From contig CM077643.1 of NCBI GenBank assembly GCA_039707465.1, forward strand, positions 199,479,605-199,543,604: DNA of 64,000 nt, given 5' to 3'. This DNA comes from Rhabdophis nuchalis (Eukaryota > Chordata > Lepidosauria > Squamata > Natricidae). The position numbers were made by a program, and so were the translations under genes. Positions 22,558 through 36,117 of this stretch are shown here, piece after piece. Every line of letters starts with the position of its first letter. The first letter of the stretch is position 1. The notes beneath the pieces are model-generated. The model saw only the letters and a program-made list of their open reading frames with translations. It searched no databases and was not told where the DNA came from.

Positions 22558-24778
22558 CTTGGACAGGCCAAATGTAACTATTTTCCTTAAATAAAACAAA
22601 ATCAAACTAAGTCCCCTAAAATGTTCTCATGGTATGCTTTCCAGAATTTGACTTGATATAATTGCCCTGGCATCTCACAGTGTTTGGAAGCTGTGAGATC
22701 ACTAATCTTGACAGGTGTCAAAGTAAAAAAGAAAATGCAACAGGTATTTCATGGGAGGGGTTCAGATTATCTTTGCTGATGATATGATCATGATCTCTAT
22801 GGCTTGCTTACATTAATAAGGCTATTTCCATTCAGTCAATATGAAATTAGAAATGTAAAGGTCTATCTGGACCTCAAGTCAATGGTGATGCTCAGTTCTT
22901 GTGAAACAAAGAAATATGTATAGATTCTAATTGCTGCCCCTCTTTTTGATAACAAAGTCTGATTTGGGATTGCATATTTTCTAAGTAGATGGGCAAATGT
23001 GTTTTGAAAGGTTGAATAAAATGTGTGTTATATATAAAAATACCTATTGGAGCAAATTGCATGTAAATTGTGTAACTTGGAGAAATCATATAAAAGAAAT
23101 GCATTTTTATTCATTTTAAATCAGACTGTAATGGTTGATGAAATGGGCATAATTGAATATAGAAAGCATCAAAAAGGACTAGAAGCTCCACCCACCTCCT
23201 CTATCAGTTCCAATGTCATCATCGGATTCTCTTGTTCTCTGCTGTTCTGCCCAGCTGCCAAAATCAGATTTTAATAGAGCAGAAGGGAGAAACCTTTCAG
23301 TTTAATCAGGCTTCTGCTGGATGAAAGGGAGGCACTAATTCATGCATAACACGAAGAGTAGAGGCATCCCTAAAGGCCTATGCAAATTGGGAGCTGCCCC
23401 TAGAGCAAACCAATACTTTGCAAAATGTGTGATATTTCCTTCCTCCCCCCACTCCCTCATCTCATCTCCTTCCTCCCTCCCTCCCATCCATTTATCATGA
23501 ATTTAGCTCCATATATTCCACTCCCCTCTGATTTGTAGAAACACACATCCCCTCCTTGTTGCCAAACATTGCTATAATCATTTTAGCCACTTTCAGTGTC
23601 TGTTGAGCCTTAATAGCTTTTCTCCCATTTCCCTTTGAACTTTGACGTAAAAGTACCGTAAGTGGCTTGCTCAATTTTGACTATTCCAGTAGCAAAGGAT
23701 TCTAAAGATCCCTTGCCTATTTGGTTTTTCATATTGATGAAAACATGCAAATTTCCCATCTTTCTTGTGAAGATATTCTCAGCTTTGACTGGGTGATTAG
23801 ATCCTAAATCTAAATAGCTGGATCCTCAGCTATTCAAATATCCTGAATTCAGATTTTGGCCTATGGAAATCTTGCTCATTTTTATTTAAATGACATTTTT
23901 AATGAGCTGGGTCTCTCAAAAAAGCATTGGAATTTTCAGTCTTCCAAAACGCCTTTCTCATCCTGGCAATCTCCATATATATTGAACTAGAACTCTAGGA
24001 TTTTCTGGCTACCAAAGTTGTTTACGGAAAGAATATTGGAAAAGCTGAGAGATGACTATGTTGTCACTAATGAAGAAGACATTAAAAGTTACTTTTTGAA
24101 TAGGAAAAATTACAGTATTTTGTATAACTTTAGAAAACATCCTTAAAAACCAGCCTATTTTAAAGAAAATTGGATTTAAAAAAACCCTGACATATGACAG
24201 AGGTAGTTGACCAATTCCTTGTAGATCCCACAAGACGCACTGACTCTTTATAGCTTCTAAAGACTTCTGGAGTTGTGTTGCTTCTTCTCTTGTGTGATGG
24301 TTTCAACTCAATATTTACTCCTGGTAACTGCCTGGATGAATCCATGCAGATTTTTGGCAATATTTCAGAATATATTTGTCATTGTCTTCTATCTAGATCG
24401 ATAAAGAGTGACTGGTCCAAAGTCACTCAGTTGGTTTTGTGCCTAAGGTAAGACTACAACTCACAATCACCTGCTTTCTAGACTGGTATCTTAAGAACCA
24501 CAACAAATCAGCTATTTACTCCTCGACTAGAGGGACAAAATTGTTTCACCTTGTTCTTTCTGTATTTTTGTGGAATTTGTTGAGGACCATGTCTTTTTTT
24601 AACATTCAAGCTTTAAGACTAAAATTCCCCAAGAATTAGTCTGGGGGGGAATGCATGTCTTGAACTACTTTCTGAAGTCTTTGAATGCTATACCCCTAAT
24701 ATAACAATAAAAGTACTTTCTTGCTCCTAGAAGCAAAAAGTTCACAGCTAAACATTTGTGTCATTTGAAAGACAAAAA
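22558..24778. other. Unannotated DNA
   Basis: No gene or repeat recognised; one pyrimidine-rich patch at about 23440-23490 (TCCTTCCTCCC type). Confidence 0.5.
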
Positions 24779-25121
24779 TCTATATAAAAATGGCTGTGTA
24801 TATTCCAGCATAACTCTGGAATACCTTGAGCAATTTCAGCCAAACTTGATACACAGATTACTTACCTTTTGGAAACAAATACTGTCTGGATAAGATACCC
24901 CTAACACTCCTTGGGGTATGTGTTCTGTTAAGAGCCTGTTGTCCCTTAAACGGCTTCTACTGTACAGCACTGTGGAATTGCCAGGGTAATGGATTCACAG
25001 TACTCCACAAGGGGTCTCTCTCTGGTGGGGGGTTGGGCGGAATCCAACATTAGAAATTGTGGATTCATGGAAGGAGGGTTGGGATAAATAAATACCTTGG
25101 GAATGCTGGGTTATCAGCTAG
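24779..25121 (+). mobile_element. Non-autonomous Helitron-like element
   Basis: The segment starts with TC (TCTATATAAAAATGGCTG) and ends with CTAG (TTATCAGCTAG). It sits between a 5' A and a 3' T with no target duplication, which is the Helitron insertion pattern. A decayed palindrome (CCTTGGGAATGCTGGG) lies just upstream of the 3' CTAG, where Helitrons carry a hairpin. No Rep/helicase is encoded. Confidence 0.6.
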
Positions 25122-25288
25122 TATATTATAAAAATGTAAGGCTTGTCAACCAAAAAACATTATTCGCTTATAAATTAATGGAAAATTGTGAGGAAAATTT
25201 AAAAAGAAGCATCAAAAAAAGTTTAAATAAGATGAAACCATGGGAGAAAGAGGTAATTTCATACAGCAAGGCCAACATGAATCTAAAG

Positions 25289-25422
25289 CATGGGTGTCAA
25301 ACTTGTGGTGTCACGTTATCGTCACATGATGTTTCTCAATGTTTTTTCCCTTCACAGAGCTGGGGTTGGCATGGCCTGTACATGATGCATCCAGCCTGCA
25401 GACTGCCAATTTGGCACCCCTG
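25289..25422. mobile_element. Small hAT MITE (family C, copy 3)
   Basis: 134 bp, the same length as copy 1; termini CATGGGTGTCAAAC and TTGGCACCCCTG. Target duplications ATCTAAAG (25281-25288) and ATCTAGAG (25423-25430) match at seven of eight positions. Confidence 0.9.
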
Positions 25423-25430
25423 ATCTAGAG

Positions 25431-28192
25431 TGAAGGAAATACCTAGAATCTAATGGAAATAGTTGCTGACCTTTCAGATAATGGCTGTGGAATTTTGGAG
25501 CACTTTAATAGCTTCCACTTGTGATCTGATGAGTATTAGTATGATACAAGATCTCGCAATGCTTGTGACATGGATGTGGTATGATCCAGTCCACGTTCTT
25601 GTGACTTAAATGGGCTCACCTCTGGATGTTCTGAAGATGCTCATTTCCCCTCTTATCTCACCGTAGACTTTCAGAACAAACAAAAACACTTCAGGTTAGA
25701 GCTAAGGTTACGGTCAGAACACATGTTGGACAGATTCCACGATAGGTGTCAACCATTGCAATTAATCAGGGAAATGCCAGCCCAGACATTTTCCTTTGCA
25801 ATAAAAACAAAGAAAAAACAAACAATATACGGGATGACAATTACTGTACAAAAAGTTGACTTTTATAGATAATAACTAACACTTTGAAATTGGTAAGCAG
25901 TGTAACTCATGGAAAGGTGGTGTTATATGAAGGAAGTAGGTTACATCCATGACTCCTTCCATTCAGCTATAGCTAGCTACAGCTAGCCCTAGATTGAGTG
26001 TATTGCAGTAGTCCAAATATATAAATAGCTGTGACACAGGATTCCTGATCCAGGAAAAGCTTTAGCTGGTATACCAAATAAATTTATACAAAGTAGAGGA
26101 AAACTTAGCCACAGAACATTGAAACAGGTATTCCAAACAAAAGTTTCCCTCCTCCTGGTCAATCAATACAGTCAAACAGCTCTGGGATTTTCACAAGAAA
26201 AGAATGCAACACATCCCTGAACAGAAAAGTATGTAAGAGGAAGGAATCAATTCCTTACCAAATAACATCTGATATCTCAGATCTGATATGAGTGGCATTA
26301 TTGTTGTAAGTCCCATTAGTGGGCTGTGGTTTGGAGGAGGACTGAAAATAGAATGCATAATAAACACACCAAAAAGTGTTCTATCAATAATCAAGAGGTA
26401 GATCTATAATTTCTTGATAGAAAAATGACTTTCTTTCTTCACAAACATACCTAGGGGTGGGGGAAATGTTGTTCATTTAGATTTCTTGATAACAACTGAA
26501 AATCAAAGGAAGAGGCTAGAGGTTCGAATGACTGCAGACTCCCTGCTGCATACTAGCGATGCCTTTGAAGGTCACCCCATGTTTAGCTCTTCCATTGGAT
26601 GATCTCTTTGCCCGCGGAGTCCCATCTTTTTTGCAATATTTGAACATTGCCTTAATATAAGTCTTTGGGCTTAATATAGCACTGCACTAGAAGAGAGAGA
26701 AGAAACTGCCTTATGCAACATCCTAACATTGGGCACAGTTGTCTCCAATGTGACATCAAGACCTCCTTCTCATAAACTGCTGTCCACTCCTTTTTTGTAA
26801 TCCTTTCAGGTACTGAACAGAGGAATTCCAACATGCAACTGCCTGTGTTGCTACACTTGCCTCTCCCCCCCCACTCATTTTGGGGGGGAAATCTATCTAA
26901 TCAAAGAGGCTATTCATGGTTAATGTAATTTCCAACATTGGAATTGCAGCGATGCTGCCAAATTATAGTGTTTCCCATTCCTGGAAGAGTCAGCTTGTCA
27001 TAATGTACTCTGCTACACCAAATTGAAAGGATGGTCTCTTTTGCATGACATACTTCCATTGTTCAAAATAGAATAAACTAAGAAGAGAGTCCCTGCTGTT
27101 ATTTACAATTAAATAATGGGCTCTCAATTGTCCCATATTTACAAGCATGATCTCATTTCTCTAGAAAAGAAGCTATCACTGGATATTTAAATTAGAATTT
27201 TCTTCTATGAATTGTTTTATTTAAAATTCTGCCACAAAGGTACATGTTATTGATGATAGTCTTTATGACCCACATATGACTTTGATTGTACGTATTTTTT
27301 TCTGCCAACTGTACTTCCAGTTGATTTCAGTAAACAGACAAAATAATGAAAATGCCTCTTCTGTATAAATTATGGAAAATTACTCTTTCAGAATAGAAAG
27401 CTTGGTCCAGTGTTGTACCATTGACTTGATTCAGCAAAAGACCAAAAGAAAAGGGAAAATAATGAGAATACAAGAATCTTTGCATGCATAAATCTGGTAA
27501 AAGGGGCAGGTGATGGTAGAAATGTTGACTATAAATGTAAATTACACAAATATTTTCATAGCATTAAAAAGGTGTGAACAACAATCGAACAACCAGCTGT
27601 ATTACAAGTAATGTAACAAACTGATTGTATTATTTCTGTAAATTAGATTTAATTTGTGATTAGGTCTGCAATCATAATTAAGCCACAGATTTTCAGATCA
27701 TGCCACAAGAGTATCACAATTTAAATCCAATTTCAAATTGAATGGGGATTTCTTGATTACCGTGAACTTCATAGAAGTCAATCTTTCACAGAGGTTTCAC
27801 ATTCTATTGAAATGTCTCGATAGGATCTGCCTATTGAAAGGAATATTACTAGACAAGGTGAAGTAATTCTTTAATCCAGTATAAGACATCTTCCTATTTT
27901 GTTGCATATTTTGTTTTTTGTGAAGATGACAGAATGAAAAATGAATCCACTCAAAAACTGGTCTGCAATTTAAGATTACCTTGATTTTTACATCCCAGAT
28001 GTACAGTGTAATCCAGTTATCCTTTGGATGCTATATTTCTCTATTTTCTTTACAATACATAGGCAAATGTACATATTAGGAAAAATGTATAAGAAGTGAT
28101 TTTTAAAAATACAGGCTAATACAGATAACAGATAGCTTGCAGTTATAACTGTGCAAATTCAAAGCAAGTATAGGCCAGAATTAGACTGATTC
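25431..28192. other. Unannotated AT-rich DNA, few repeats
   Basis: The longest repeat-free stretch in this half of the window. The interval 27500-27800 is complex AT-rich sequence without simple repeats or transposon signatures, so it is a candidate for conserved non-coding DNA, but conservation cannot be judged here. Confidence 0.45.
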
Positions 28193-28200
28193 ATATATAC

Positions 28201-28628
28201 CAGTGATGGCAAACCTATGGCACGCGTAGCCATTCGGCAGGGCACGCGAGGCGTTGCCCTGTCAGCTGGCCAGCATGCATGTACGTGCTGGCCAGCTGAT
28301 TCAGCCATTTTTAAAGCCATTTTTCACCCTCCCCAGGCTTTATAGGAGCCTGGGGAGGGCAAAAACAGCATCCGGAGGCTTTAGGGAAGCTTCTGAAGCT
28401 TGCGGAGGGCCTCCAAATGGGCTGTTTTTGCCCTCCCCAGGCTCCTATAAAGCCTCTGGAGCCTGGGAAGGGCAAAAAAAGCATGTAAAAATGGGGGGGG
28501 AGCACCTAGCATGCATGCATGCACACTGGGGGGGGCACATTGCATTATGGGTGGGGCACGCTGGAGCACGACCCCCCTGCGCTCCCCCCTCTTACGGCAC
28601 ATGAGCCTACAAAGGTTCGCTATCCCTG
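28201..28628. mobile_element. Non-autonomous hAT element (family D, copy 1)
   Basis: Termini CAGTGATGGCAAACCTATGG and AGGTTCGCTATCCCTG; perfect 8-bp duplication ATATATAC at 28193-28200 and 28629-28636. The interior contains inverted GCCTGGGGAGGG / CCCTCCCCAGGC blocks that can fold back on themselves. Four copies of this family are in the window. Confidence 0.9.
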
Positions 28629-28636
28629 ATATATAC

Positions 28637-31034
28637 TAATATAAACCACCTACCTATTCCATATCTGTGAATCACATAAACAATAAATAAAAATCTGAAA
28701 TAAGAATGTCACATCCTGAAACAGCTTTGAAAAACTTATTCATTTAATAATTAGTGAAATGAAGTGGATTGCTATTTCCATATTGGAGGGTAAATGTAGG
28801 TTAAGAATTTTGTTATAGAGGTAAGCTCATCGACATTACCTCCTGCCATCATTTTAAACATTTTTTGTTGTTTACCTTTGTGATTCACATAGAAGATGTC
28901 CAACTGAAAGTAATAATTTTGACAAATGAGGCATTAATGACTCTCCTTTGCTTTGAAAACATACAGATCAATCATCACCATGCTTTTTCTTCCATTGCTC
29001 ACAGCACATTGATTTAAAAAGGGTAGTTACACATTTCTGTGTGGCAGAGCAGAGACCTGGCACATCTTATTTGGGTAACTATTAACTTCAAAGACAAAAA
29101 AACCCCAAAGGATTCTTACTGTATTAATCTCCAAGATTGCTGGGTTTAATACAGATTTTGAGACAAGCATAGAAATTGCATGTGATGCTTCCTATAATCA
29201 CATGTCTAATTAGCGATTTCAAGTGGCAGATCCTTTCAGTTGAGGAGTTTCATAAACAGCTTTCTCTGCCTGTAGAATTGCTCCAACAATGAACTGGATT
29301 CATGAATACACTTTTCTTTGGAATGTGGGCTACTTTTATCATTTAACCACTTGATTTAAAACAGAAATACACCATTTGGATCCATAGAAGAAAAGTATGT
29401 AGTTGGAGACCCTAGAGCCACAATGAACTTCAAAATTTTGGAGTAGAAATGGCTTGATTGAGTTCTTGAGTTCAACTAGGAAATGTTGCTCTATAGATAA
29501 CTTGGTGCTAAGTCATATAGACTTTCTAGGTTAACACAGGTATATAATTACACCCCAAAGCTATTATGTAAGCTAATGCAGGTCTCACAAACAGATGCCA
29601 TGTGCTTCCAATGATAACAGTTGCTGAACATCTGGGCTGTTGAATTCTGTGCCAAGTGAAGCTTCTTATTGGTTTTTAAAGGCAGGCCCATGTAATTGTG
29701 GTTGTGAGTATACTTTTGACTTTGACAAGAGGAGAAAGTTATGAAATCCCTGAATGGAATGTAACTATGTGGACTATTTCATTTTAATCAATGAATAAAA
29801 AATAAAATAAGAGTTAGGGCAAACATCCATCCCTGAGTGAATGTGGATCCAATGAAGAGGAAACATATCTTTGTTTTTCAGCCACGAACAATCCTCCAAA
29901 CAGCTCCCTAAAATGTCTTGCTGAATTGCAATTTTGAAAGGAAGCTGGGGGAAAATTAAATACAAGAAGACCAATTATTTTGATTTCATAAATTTTAATT
30001 CTGCATATATTTAAATCCAGTCATTCTTTCCTTAACTCGACCTATGCCTTTTTAATAGCTGGGCATGCATTTGGAGTTTGGCTGCTGGCAAAGACCACAT
30101 AAAAACCTCAGCCTAAAACAGATGGCGTACCACCAGTTCATGTGAGTTAAAGATAAATAAAATAATTGAATTCCATGTACTTGAGGTCACTTCAAGAAGT
30201 TAAAAAAAGATGACGCAAGTAAATAAGATAAATTAGTAGCACAAGGACTACAACAGATACTGCTTTGTAGACACTGTCCAAACATCCTTATTTCAGAGTG
30301 AGCAATTCACAAAATCTGCTTGTGTCTGCTCAAAAATTGGGAAATGGGTGATGATCTTCCTTGCTCAAATAGAATGCTTCATAGCTTTTGTAACCTCTGA
30401 GGAAATGTTTCTAGCAATATTTTATCTGCAGAAAAGGAAAGGACCCTTCCATCATTCTGGGAATTACAAATGCCCTGTATTTGCTTCTGAGCTGAAAGAT
30501 TACTGTTCTATCTTTATGGAGCAGTTAATTACCACTTGCTGTGACATAATCTCACAGTTAAGCTGCTTGTGGCAAATTGTATTGGAAACTGTGAGTGTGC
30601 AGAAGAGATGCAGAAGCGTTTTGACAACTTGACAAAACTGATTGCTTGTCACTTCAAGGCTAAAAAAGAAAAAAAAATGAAAATGTGTTGTGGCCAAGAT
30701 GGATTTTTATTTTAACAACTGCCAGTATCTGGAAAAATAAGTTTTTCAGCGTCTACTGCACTGATTTTAATAAAGACAGCCAAACATTTAGGAGAGAAAT
30801 TGGAAAAGTTTAAGATGCTCTTAACTTTACTTTTCAAAGCTATTCAAAACCTTTTGGCAATCCCAAATGGAACACAGTACTTTAGCCTGTACTTTTGAAA
30901 GGCCTGATAATGGTGCTCAAAGAAGTCACTTGGACTTTCAGAAGAGGGCTGTCACAGACCTTCCCCAGGTTTTTCTCTTGGGGAACATCATTTTGCAAAG
31001 CACAATCAACTAGATCCTGGAACTCTTTCAGCCA
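28637..31034. other. Unannotated AT-rich DNA
   Basis: No gene recognised. The interval 30330-30700 is complex non-repetitive sequence with a 94-codon frame (30348-30632) that lacks any recognisable motif. Confidence 0.45.
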
Positions 31035-31613
<579 letters not shown>

Positions 31614-31615
31614 AT

Positions 31616-32313
31616 CTGGCCTACCATAGTTGTTTATCAACCTCTTGGGATCAGTCTCAGGATCAGTTTCCTCTTCAGCATCTTTTTTTGCAGCAGCCCC
31701 CACTAGATGCCTCTCCTTGGCCATAAGAAAAAAACATCTACTGTGGTCTGTAGTTCCACCCAATTAGGGTTATGAGTGTGACTGATGGAAACAACTAAGA
31801 GTGTAAAAGTGAGGGCTTCTGTGTAACAGCCAAGCGGGTCCTTCCAGATATACATATCAGCAGTAGAAAAAAGGGTATAAATAAGAACCTTCTGGGGCTT
31901 CCCCCTTCCTATAGAAATATGTTCCATGATGGGATAGAGTCCCTTATTGGGTGGATGAATTAAAGGGGCTGAATGTCAGATGAATGACAGGGCCACAATC
32001 CTTCAGCATTTCCTTATTCTGCTCCAGGATACAAAATAATACATAATAATCCTGTTGATACCCATCCATGCCCCTATGGATGTAGTCTCCCTTCATTTCA
32101 AAAATTCCCAAATCTATGGATTCTCCCTGGGGCCAAACTTCAGGCATGTCCTGATGCCAAAGTGCATTATATTTTACTAAAATTTCAACTTTCATATTCC
32201 ATCGGGCTTTTTAGGTAATCAAAGGTCCTTATAAAACACTCAAAGAGGACTGAGGGATCATGTGTTGGTCTGATATATCCTAATTCTAGGTTTACCCTGG
32301 GCTGAGCCCATGT
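31616..32313 (-). pseudogene. Decayed gammaretrovirus-like gag remnant (ERV)
   Basis: Three overlapping minus-strand frames (32195-31944, 31927-31703, 31763-31620) carry, in the right order, matrix-like and then capsid-like Gag features of class I (gamma) endogenous retroviruses. There is a WPQGESIDL block, then a stretch with DMYIWKDP and a THNPNW block typical of the N-terminal capsid domain, then a charged KKDAEEETDPE stretch. Stops and frameshifts separate them, so it is dead. No LTR, pol or env is visible here. The right end meets a hAT insertion and the left end meets the LINE (TTA)n tail. Confidence 0.65.
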
Positions 32314-32321
32314 GTCTAGGC

Positions 32322-32692
32322 CAGTGATGGCAAATCAAATGGCCAAACAAAGGTGCGAGTGCATACGCATGTGCTGGAGCACCGGAAACCCAAAGACCAG
32401 CTGGCCAGTGCGCATGCACGCATTAGCCACCTGATCTTTGGTTTTTTGGCATGTGCATGCACGCCAGCTTGTTGGTCTTCACGCATGATGGAAACCTGAA
32501 GACTTGCTGACAGGAAACCTGAAGACCAGCTGTCTGGTGTGCATGCTGGTCTTTGGGTTCCTGGCACTCCAGCGCACATGAAGACCAACTGGCCAGTGTG
32601 CATGTCGGAAGAGCATCTGATGATGTGACACATGCCCACAGAGAAGACTATGTGCCACTTCTGACATATGTGCCATAGGTTCATCATCACAG
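32322..32692. mobile_element. Non-autonomous hAT element (family D, copy 2)
   Basis: Termini CAGTGATGGCAAATC and GGTTCATCATCACAG; perfect 8-bp duplication GTCTAGGC at 32314-32321 and 32693-32700. The interior holds repeated CATGCACGC / GACCAGCTGGCCAG-type blocks. Confidence 0.9.
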
Positions 32693-32700
32693 GTCTAGGC

Positions 32701-33690
32701 AAACACATGTGTCGATTTTTTTGTGCCTTTGTAACTTAGCACAATCACTAAATGAATTATAGTAAGACAAGGACTATCTGTAGAGAGTTCAGCAACTGCA
32801 GTGGAAATGCTGTTGTTTGTATAGTATTTGTGATATTCCACATTTGATGTGGCTCTGACAATCAGATAGCAGAATTAGAAGGCGTTTGAATCTTTGTCTG
32901 AGTTTATTTTCCACTCTAGATCTTGGTTGCATTTATGGAGGAGTGGATACTAGAAGAGTCTTCATTTAACTGATACTAATCTCATTTTTGAGACTTACTC
33001 TTATATTCTTTAACCAATATAGTATGGTATACAGTATACTATAGTAGTATAATATGTTACGTGGCTATTCCAGGAAGTTCTGAAGAATTATTTATTTGAA
33101 TTTATTAGCTGCCCAATTCCAAAGGACCCTCCTGAATCTTTTGACATTGTTGCAGGTATACGAAGCTTCTTTAACAAATGGGAAAAGAAATACTCCTCCA
33201 TTGCCAATATATTTTAAATAGTCAGTGTCATGGAATGATGAAAATGGTGCACAACTCTGAGGAGGAAAATCACAAATCTTTATTGAGAGAAAAACCATTG
33301 GGTTCCAGCTTGCCAAAGAAGAGGAACAGTGAGGCATAATAATATATAAGAAATTTGAACTGTGAAGCAGGAAATTCTAGGACTCTAATTTGCTATCAGG
33401 ACTTTCAGACCATGCCGAAAAAAACTGAGTAAGCTTATAAGTATAAGGGCCATTTTACTGTTAAACACACAAACACACACTTTTCAAATGCAGGTAGCAG
33501 GAGCTACTGCATCCATACAATAGAGTAATGAAATGTTGCAGGAGTAGATGCCTGTCTCCAATTTACCATGGATCCACCAAGTGGAAAAGCAAATGTGGAT
33601 ATTCCAGGATATTTCTTTTCTTTTTTGAAAGTGCCTATTTGTCATGCAGACTTTTATGTGTGAAATACAGATTAATGTCATATTGAACAT
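32701..33690. other. Unannotated AT-rich DNA
   Basis: Nothing recognised apart from a short ACAC stretch near 33463-33480 and a TATAC-rich patch at 33020-33050. Confidence 0.5.
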
Positions 33691-34550
33691 GTTGTTATTG
33701 TTAGTTGCAAAGTCATGTCCAATCAATCACAACCCCATGGACAATGTTCCTCCAGGCGTTCCTGTCCTCTACCATCTCCCAGAGTCCATTTAAACTCACC
33801 CCAACTGCTTTGGTGACTCCCTCCAGCCACCTCATTCTCTGTCGTCCCGTTCTTCTTTTGTCCTCAGTCTTTCCCAACATTAGGCTCTTCTCCAGTGAGT
33901 CCTTCCTTCTTGTTAGGTGGCCAAAGTACTTGAGTTTCATCTTCAGGATCTGTCCTTCCAAAGAGCAGTCAGGGTTGATCTCCTCTAGGACTGACCTGTT
34001 TGATTGCCTTGCAGTGCAAGGCACTCACAAGAGTCTTCTCCAGCACCATAGTTCAAAGGCCTCAATTCTTTGGTGCTCAGCCTTTCTTATGGTCCAGCTT
34101 TCACAGCCATATATTGCAACTGGGAAAACCATAGCTTTGACTATACACATTTTTGTTAGCAGGGTGATGTTTCTGCTTTTTAGTATGCTGTCTAGATTTA
34201 CCGTAGCTTCCTTACCTTTTAATTTCTTGGCTGTAGTCCCCTTCTGGGGTGATCTTGGAGCCCAGGAAAATAAAAATCTGTCACTACCTCCATTTCTTCC
34301 CCAACTATTTGCCAGAAATTGAGAGGGTTAGATGCCATGATCTTAGTTTTCTTAATGTTGAGTTTCAAGCCAACTTTTGCACTCTCCTTCTTCACTCTTA
34401 TCAAGAGGCTCTTTAATTCCTCTTCACTTTCTGCTGTTAGAGTGATATCATCTGCATATCTGAGGTCATTGATATTTCTCCTGGCATATTGAACATACAT
34501 ATAGGTTAACACTATTTTTGGGCAATGCCACTTTTGCATCCAGGGGTTGC
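33691..34550 (-). mobile_element. BovB (RTE clade) LINE fragment with RT remnant
   Basis: The minus-strand frame 34539-34219 contains NDLRYADDITLTAES, the YADD catalytic motif of the BovB reverse transcriptase, and then KVGLKLNIKKTKIM. A second frame, 34024-33713, carries the C-terminal YFGHLTRRKDSLEKS, GRQRMRWLEG and VHGVV blocks. The two are in different frames with a gap between, so the copy is dead. The 3' end is at about 33691. BovB is known for horizontal transfer between squamates and ruminants. Confidence 0.88.
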
Positions 34551-35515
34551 CTCAAAATATGACAGACTCTCACTTCATTCCTCTGTAGTCTTATTCACAA
34601 CCACTTATTTACAACCACCACTCTTTAATTGTCTCTTTGGCCTATTATAATTTTTATTTTATTTTATTCCAAATATTAGTATCCCCCCCCCCCCCCCAAC
34701 AAGCATTCAAGGCATGTATCCATGCTAAACTGTCCATGGTACTTCAAATAAACTAATTTGGTTCTTTTCCTGTGCCTCTGCATGGATTGGCATTCGGCAT
34801 TTCTCATTCCTAGCTATATATCTTTGCAACGAGAGCACCAATGACATAAAGCAGTTTGATCACTCAACAGGCACTCCAAGATTTTTCCTTTCCAAAATGA
34901 GTTTTTTAAAATGAGCATTAGCCTCTATAAATAAATTAAAAGTTTCTAATACATTTTCATTGCTCACAGCACTTAATATTTAAATGTTTGGGCTTAATTC
35001 ACTTTATGTTTTCAAACAGACCTCCTGCAAGCTCGGAAACTGTATTTACATTCCATAGCCTCACATATTTCAGCACAGCCTGGAGACCTCCTTGAGTGAA
35101 ACATTCCTCGGTAAGTTGAATTAATACGGGCCAATTTCAGAAGCACCTGAGAAACCATTTTATTGAAAAAGCTATATTATAATTACCTCGCTATCTTGTG
35201 ACCCAGAAAAATTGCTGTGCAAGAGATCAAGAATGGTCAGAATTTAGCAGGATGGGAAAGGAAATGGGGAAACAAGAAGGGATTCAAAACTTTGAAAGTC
35301 ATCAACAACATGCTGTGGTAAGAAAGAGGGAAGTGAAACCAGGCCACTGTATTGCTGAAAAGAACAAGAAAACTTCAAAAGCTGATATCTGGCAGCCAAT
35401 TTCCCTCATATCATAATAGCAATAATGGCCATCTCAAGATATGAATAATAAACATTCTTTTTTTTCCAGATTATTTTAGGACCTGCCTTTTCAATATAGA
35501 GGCCCATGAGAATTA
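34551..35515. other. Unannotated DNA with a C15 homopolymer
   Basis: A run of 15 C residues lies at 34683-34697. Otherwise nothing is recognisable. Confidence 0.55.
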
Positions 35516-35718
35516 TGAGACCCACTTACTTTGGTGTAGTGTTTAAGAAAGTAGGCTAGAAACCAAGAGACTGAAAGTTCTAGTCTCCCCTTAGATACAA
35601 GCCAATTGGGTGATAATAGGAAACCACTTCCAAAATCTTGCCAATAAAACTGAAAAAAATGGTTTAAGCAGTCTTTGAGTAAAAAAACTGAGTTAAAATC
35701 ACAAATAATAATAATAAG
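35516..35718 (+). mobile_element. tRNA-derived SINE (GTAGTGGTTAAGG type), copy 2
   Basis: The head GGTGTAGTGTTTAAGAAAG (A box) and AAGTTCTAGTCTCCCC (B-box region) are followed by CAATTGGGTGATAATAGG, CCACTTCCAAAATCTTG and an (AAT)n tail at about 35705-35718. Same family as 19495-19820, with a deletion in the body. Confidence 0.72.
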
Positions 35719-36117
35719 AGTACTGTATTAAATTGCTTCTTTATCTTGATCTGCACAGTAGTGCAGATTTTCCTCAGTTCTGCATATTCTCTTAATGTGG
35801 CCAGATTTTGCTTTGTTAAGTACATTTAAAAATCAGCAAAGAAATTTAATTTCCTTTCCTCAAAATTCTCTTATTAGGTCATCAGTGTATATTTCAACAA
35901 ACTCATTCTAAAGCTACCATTTTCATATCCTCATGATCTCAGTATGACATGTTCCAAAGAGTTGTCTACAAATGGACTTTTAAAACTCTCGACTGAATCT
36001 GAGGACAATCTGAGTTCTTGCAGAAACAACAGTAGTTCATTGACAATTCCTCAGATGCACAGTGACCTCTCAGTGATGCTAACAGTTTTATTGTGAGGAA
36101 CAAATTGATTAACAAAT

